Shown: positions 40,741 through 64,000 of the stretch, in pieces
Layout of the letters: each line of letters opens with the position of its first letter
How positions within the stretch are numbered: position 1 is the stretch's first letter
From: Coturnix japonica
Lineage: Eukaryota > Chordata > Aves > Galliformes > Phasianidae
Direction: 5' to 3'
Assembly: GCF_001577835.2 (NCBI RefSeq)
Contig: NC_029520.1
Location: forward strand, 46,846,381 to 46,910,380
Length of the DNA stretch: 64,000 nt
Notes under the pieces: model-generated
Databases searched by the model: none
Seen by the model: only the letters and a program-made list of their open reading frames with translations
Told to the model about the DNA's origin: nothing
Position numbers and translations under genes: made by a program

Positions 40741-42344
40741 ATTGCACACTCTAAGTCTTCCATGAAAAGACAGAAGAAAATCTGAACCACATGTAAAGCC
40801 TTTGCTCTTTGATCTGCACTTGAATCAGATAAATTATTCACTACTCTCAAAGTATGCTTCCTCACGTGCTTTTGCACCATCATGCTACTTTTATCAGGGC
40901 AAGAAAACAAGTGTTTGATAAAAACAGTATGATTTTGATTAATTTACACTGTTGTAAATATTAAGTGCATTGCTTTAATCATGGGCACATTCAGGTAGCG
41001 TTAGTTACTGTGAAGTTAAAAGCATTATGTTTTTTATCTGAGTAGGCAGAACTTTGGAAGATTTTCTTATGAAATCCCAGTGTGAAGTGTTGTCAGGTGG
41101 GTTGGCCCTAATGGATGAGACAGCTCCTCTGAAATCCTGAGACCGATTCCTGAGCTAATGGTTCACTACCTTCTTCATTAAGACCCAGCACCAGTCACCG
41201 ACTGCTTCATACTTCTATGCAACAATGGCAATATTAAATGACACAATAATAAATATAACTGGGATCCTGTCTGACTCTGTAGTGTAGCTCTGTACAGGTT
41301 CTCATGCAGAGGAACGGCACCAGCAATATGTATTTCTTGCAGCAAATGGGTATTTTTGTATTCTAGATGTGTGGAGCTGACTAGCAAGCCATCAGTTTCC
41401 AAGAGAATAAGAGTATGTGACAAACGACTGACAGCACTGCTGTGGTTTTGCTGTCCTCGGTGCTCACGTTTACAATCACACAAACAAGAATGAATGTAAT
41501 GCCTGTCTAATCTGACAAATAATTATTCCTCGGTGAGCTGACACTCAAAAGAAAAGAAAAAAAGGACTGGAGGGGAATGAAACTGGGATAAAGCATAAAA
41601 AGGATATCGTGCAGGCAATACTTCTTTTGCTATCTATTGAGACAGAACAAATGCAGGTAGTCATATACTTCACTAAGCTACTCAATGATGAAGAGGGTTA
41701 TGGCATTAAGAAAAGAGAAGCTTAAGTCAGTAAGAAGAATTCCTGTTGCACTGCAGGAACAGACCATATGTGAAACGTCAAGTAGCTTTACCTCGCACGT
41801 GAAGTGCAAATAGCAGAATGAGGTAGCAGTATTTCAGTGCGGAGAAGGGTGGAAGAGGAGCCAACTTTCATCACGTCTATGAAACCTGACATGTCCAGGA
41901 ATGAGGGAAATTAGACCCAAACGTCATGGGATAGCTCTCAGTCTCTTCTGTATTTATCACCTTCAGTGATCAATGCCAAGTGCTCAGCTGGACCATCCAG
42001 TGTCACATCTTCCCCTCTTCCTTTTCCTTGAGAAAATACTGCAAAAGAAATGAAGCAGAGCAGAAGCTTGCTCTGTTCGCCACTTTCCTCACAAAGTGCT
42101 GGAGGCTGCAATATATTCTCACCCTTTCTATACATAAATTCACACACGCACATTTAGGCCGTATATACACACCCACAGAGCACACATAGGAATGTTTGAA
42201 ATGGGTTACATGTATATTTTCAGCATTTGGTTGCTCCCAGTATTTTTACCTTTATCCATATAGTCTGTTGGTCTCACAGTGACAGCCTTGTGTTCTTTTA
42301 GGTCGGTGTGAGAGTGTGTGTGGCTGCATGTCACTTGAGATCAC

Positions 42345-42495
42345 AAAATCACACAGAATCACAGGATTGTAGGGGTTGGAAGGGACCTCTAGAGCTCATC
42401 GAGTCCAACCCCGCTGCCAAAGCAGGCTCCCTACACCACATCACACAGGTAGGCGTCCAGGCGGCTCTTAAATATCTCCAGAGAAGGAAACAGCT
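42345..42495 (-). mobile_element. CR1 LINE 3' fragment just upstream of ADSS1 promoter
   Basis: AGAATCACAGGATTGTAGGG, then GTTGGAAGGGACCTCTAGAG, ATCGAGTCCAACCCC and TAAATATCTCCAGAGAAGGA. It looks younger than most copies in the window and ends about 340 bases before the ADSS1 start codon, right against the CpG island. Confidence 0.9.
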
Positions 42496-42832
42496 CAGTG
42501 CCCGCTCCCGTGATACCGGGATCACAACCTCACGTGATGCCGGCCAAAGTCCGTCTGACAGCCGTAGATCTGTGTGTGTAGAGGCGGGCAGGCCTACGGT
42601 CATACAGCGGAGCGGCTCAGCGCTCGGTGCGTGCACGGGGAGGGACAAGGGAGACTGAGGGAGCGAGGGCTCGGCGGGGCCGGGGCTGGCGGGGCGGCTG
42701 GGCCCGCACGTCAGCGCGCCGCGCGGGGAGGGCGGGCGGCGGCGGCGCCGTTAAAGGCCGGAGGCGGCGGCGCGGCGCTGGCAGCGCGTAGGGGCCGGGC
42801 TCGGCGACGGCTGCGGCCACATCGCCAGCACC

Positions 42833-61648
<18,816 letters not shown>

Positions 61649-62870
61649 TCAAAGGAAGAAGCTCAGTGATCCGAAGCACAATTCAGTGTTTGCTTGTTCC
61701 TTACTGTTTCCTCTCTAAATGGAAATGCTATTTAAAACCAACATGTTCTTCTAGGAATTGAATAGAAACAAAATACCTATTCTATATTGTAACATTTTAT
61801 TTATCTTGTATGTCTTGGTAATTTCAATGTAAAACATGTTGTGGTGGCCATCGTCAGAAAGACAAATCAAAAAAAGTGCATAACAATATAAGGAAAACAA
61901 AATCCATATATTTTTTTAAATTTAACACATTACTATTTGAAAGTATTTTACGTCAAAATAGAGTTATTTCTTCTTGGTGCAACTGGTATGAAGCTTTTTC
62001 CAGTAATGACTGGGTGACTTTAGAGTTGTGAAGGTTGGATTTCTTTTTCTTCCGCTTCAAGTGTTAAAATGTCTTTGGGTTGGCAGCAATAAGACGTACA
62101 CAGTGCTCTTGGAGTGGTGGGGTTATATAGGTTTTCAGTTTGTAAGACATGGTGAAGTCAGGTATTTTCGACTGAGCAAAGCAAACACGATTATCTCTAA
62201 TTTTGATAGAACTATTTTTTTACAGCCCACTGAAATGAATGGAGAGAAGCTAAAATATTTTTTTAACACAGAGCTTATTCTAGTAGCTGAAATAACATCT
62301 GCAGAGGGGCCAGACTGGAGAAAGTTGTCTAATAACTCTTCTAAGCAACGCAATCCTTGAAGAGGCTGTCAGGTACGCAGTCTTTATTTTAGGCAGTAGG
62401 GAAGGTATGAATGACAGTGGAAGGAAGAGAGTCTTCAGGGTACAGAACATGTAAGGAGGGTGCAGCCAAAACAACATGCAGCAGTTTAGTGAACCTGAGA
62501 CGTTTCTTCCTGTTCATGCAGCGATTGTGATTTCCAGAGTTTGACTGTCGTTGTCTTTTGAGGAGCCTGGGACTTGCAGCTCTGTGTGGCACACTCGCTT
62601 CCACAGCTCCAGTGTTTCCAAGAATAAATCAATGCATGACTTAACGATGACTGCTGCGGTATTTACACCCCTCGCGCATTCTGACCTTCCTCAGCAAAAT
62701 GTAATACCTAATTATAGAAGGGGATGACATGTGGCAGCCAGGGATGTGACATGTAGAAGCCATGGAGAGGTCCTCAGAACCTTCAAGTACACACTCGGAT
62801 TTCTTTGTGGGTCTTCTAATTTTTAACAGTTCTGCAGCAGGTGCTCTCAATAAAGGCCTGCCTCTTGTAG
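61649..62870 (+). other. ADSS1: ADSS1 3'UTR (end uncertain)
   Basis: Sequence after the ADSS1 stop with no coding potential that I can support. The first canonical polyadenylation signals are AATAAA at 62623-62628 and 62849-62854, so the 3'UTR is probably about 1.0-1.2 kb long. Confidence 0.5.
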
Positions 62871-64000
62871 AGGAAGAATACACCAGAAGCCAACTTATTC
62901 TATAACTGAAATCTTCAGAGTAGATGTTTCTTTTCTATGTATGTCTTGGAGAAGTATAACAGTATTTTTATATCATTCCCGGAGGCTGTGGAAAAATGGC
63001 ACCACAACCTCAGTAATGCCATTGTGCCAAGTGTGAAAATACCCTTTTTTCTGAGGTAATAACTCAAAGGGTACAAAAGGAAAACATTCTTTGCATCGGA
63101 GAATTCACAGCCCAATACTGTGAGTCCTGAATTCAGACAGAACTCCTCTGCTTCTCTCTGGAAAGTCACTTAATTTCCCTGTTTTGCAATTTGTAGAACA
63201 TCAAATAGTAAAAGTTCCTCACCTGTTTTCCAGTGTTTTTGGGCAGCTCTGTGGCTCAAATTCGCAGTCCTCATTCTGGCATAGATGAGGCAGCTCTACC
63301 CTTCATATCGATGAGAGTTAAAACGAAAGAGATTTCTGACCTTATTTAATGGTCACGAAGCACTTCTGAAAGGTGTTCGGTAAGTGCTAATTAGTACAAG
63401 CACTGCAAAATGTACCTCGTTTATATGAGGTAATTTAAGCATAAAGGTTTCAGGAGATACAGCAATAGTTCTGTTTTCACGTAGCGTTACCATGTGACAT
63501 TTGCCTACCAGATGAACCTGACGTATTCCTTGGCCCCATCTTCATGGGTGCATTCGTGGTAGGGATGGCCACTGTATTTAAGCTTTAGTTGATTTATAGG
63601 CTAAATCCACAATGACTGCAAGCCACACTGTATTCTGAATAACTGGATTAAATGACCAACTCTGGATGATGTATTTGGCATATAAAAATGAGGATTTATA
63701 GCTTAATTTTCACAGGATTACTGTCTCTTGTTCACCTAATCTCTTATTTTCCACTAAGTATTTTTTCCATTAAGTGTCGATTAGATCCACGTTGCTTGTA
63801 TTTGCTTTCAAGGATTCATTGAAAACCCAGTAATGTTGTCAATGGACTTGATGCCGTAGACAATTATCCCGTGACTTACTTTATTACAATGAAGTGATAC
63901 TGTGCATTTCATTTCACAGCATGGATTTCCTAAAATGAAATCTACTCCTATTAAATTTTGCTGGTATTATCGTTGAGTTAAATGTGAGCGCGTTCAGGTT
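62871..64000. other. Flank downstream of ADSS1
   Basis: No gene, repeat family or RNA was recognised. In human the next gene downstream is SIVA1, but no SIVA1-like exon is visible before the window ends. Confidence 0.5.

Larger units (their letters stand above)
39076..42600. other. Intergenic sequence between INF2-like gene and ADSS1
   Basis: Holds CR1 fragments (listed separately) and otherwise unremarkable sequence with only short open frames. No further gene was recognised on either strand. Confidence 0.5.

Overview
This is a vertebrate nuclear DNA window, almost certainly from a bird and probably a galliform such as chicken. The genes are split into short exons by GT-AG introns, one promoter sits in a CpG island, and the interspersed repeats I can identify are nearly all truncated CR1 LINE fragments, the typical bird repeat. 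All three genes lie on the + strand. No bacterial, phage, CRISPR or virus-derived element was recognised.

Layout. (1) 161-14511: the 3' three quarters of INF2 (inverted formin 2). The window opens inside the N-terminal DID (armadillo) domain, then runs through a proline-rich FH1 exon with a ten-unit repeat, eleven FH2-region exons, a WH2/DAD exon, a long tail exon and a separate CAAX (prenylation) exon. One linker exon is damaged by an assembly error: a single N at 10832 is flanked by two nearly identical copies of the exon. (2) 14512-25563: about 11 kb with no gene I can support; it may contain a long INF2 3'UTR. (3) 25564-39075: a second, tandem formin that is a clear INF2 paralogue. Nine consecutive FH2 exons have exactly the same lengths and phases as in INF2. 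It has a minimal FH1, no visible DID, and a decayed WH2/DAD exon at 38972-39075. (4) 39076-42600: intergenic, with CR1 fragments. (5) 42600-43450: CpG island promoter. (6) 42833-61648: complete ADSS1 (ADSSL1, muscle adenylosuccinate synthase), 13 exons that add up to 456 codons plus stop. (7) 61649-64000: ADSS1 3'UTR and flank.

The order INF2 - ADSS1 is the same as on human chromosome 14q32. As I recall, those two genes are direct neighbours in human with only a short gap, so the extra formin is the main unusual content here. INF2 and its paralogue should act on actin filaments, while ADSS1 acts in purine nucleotide metabolism. I see no functional link between the formins and ADSS1 beyond conserved neighbourhood.

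Exon limits were read by eye from splice consensus, frame and family alignment from memory. Human comparisons are from recall and were not searched.
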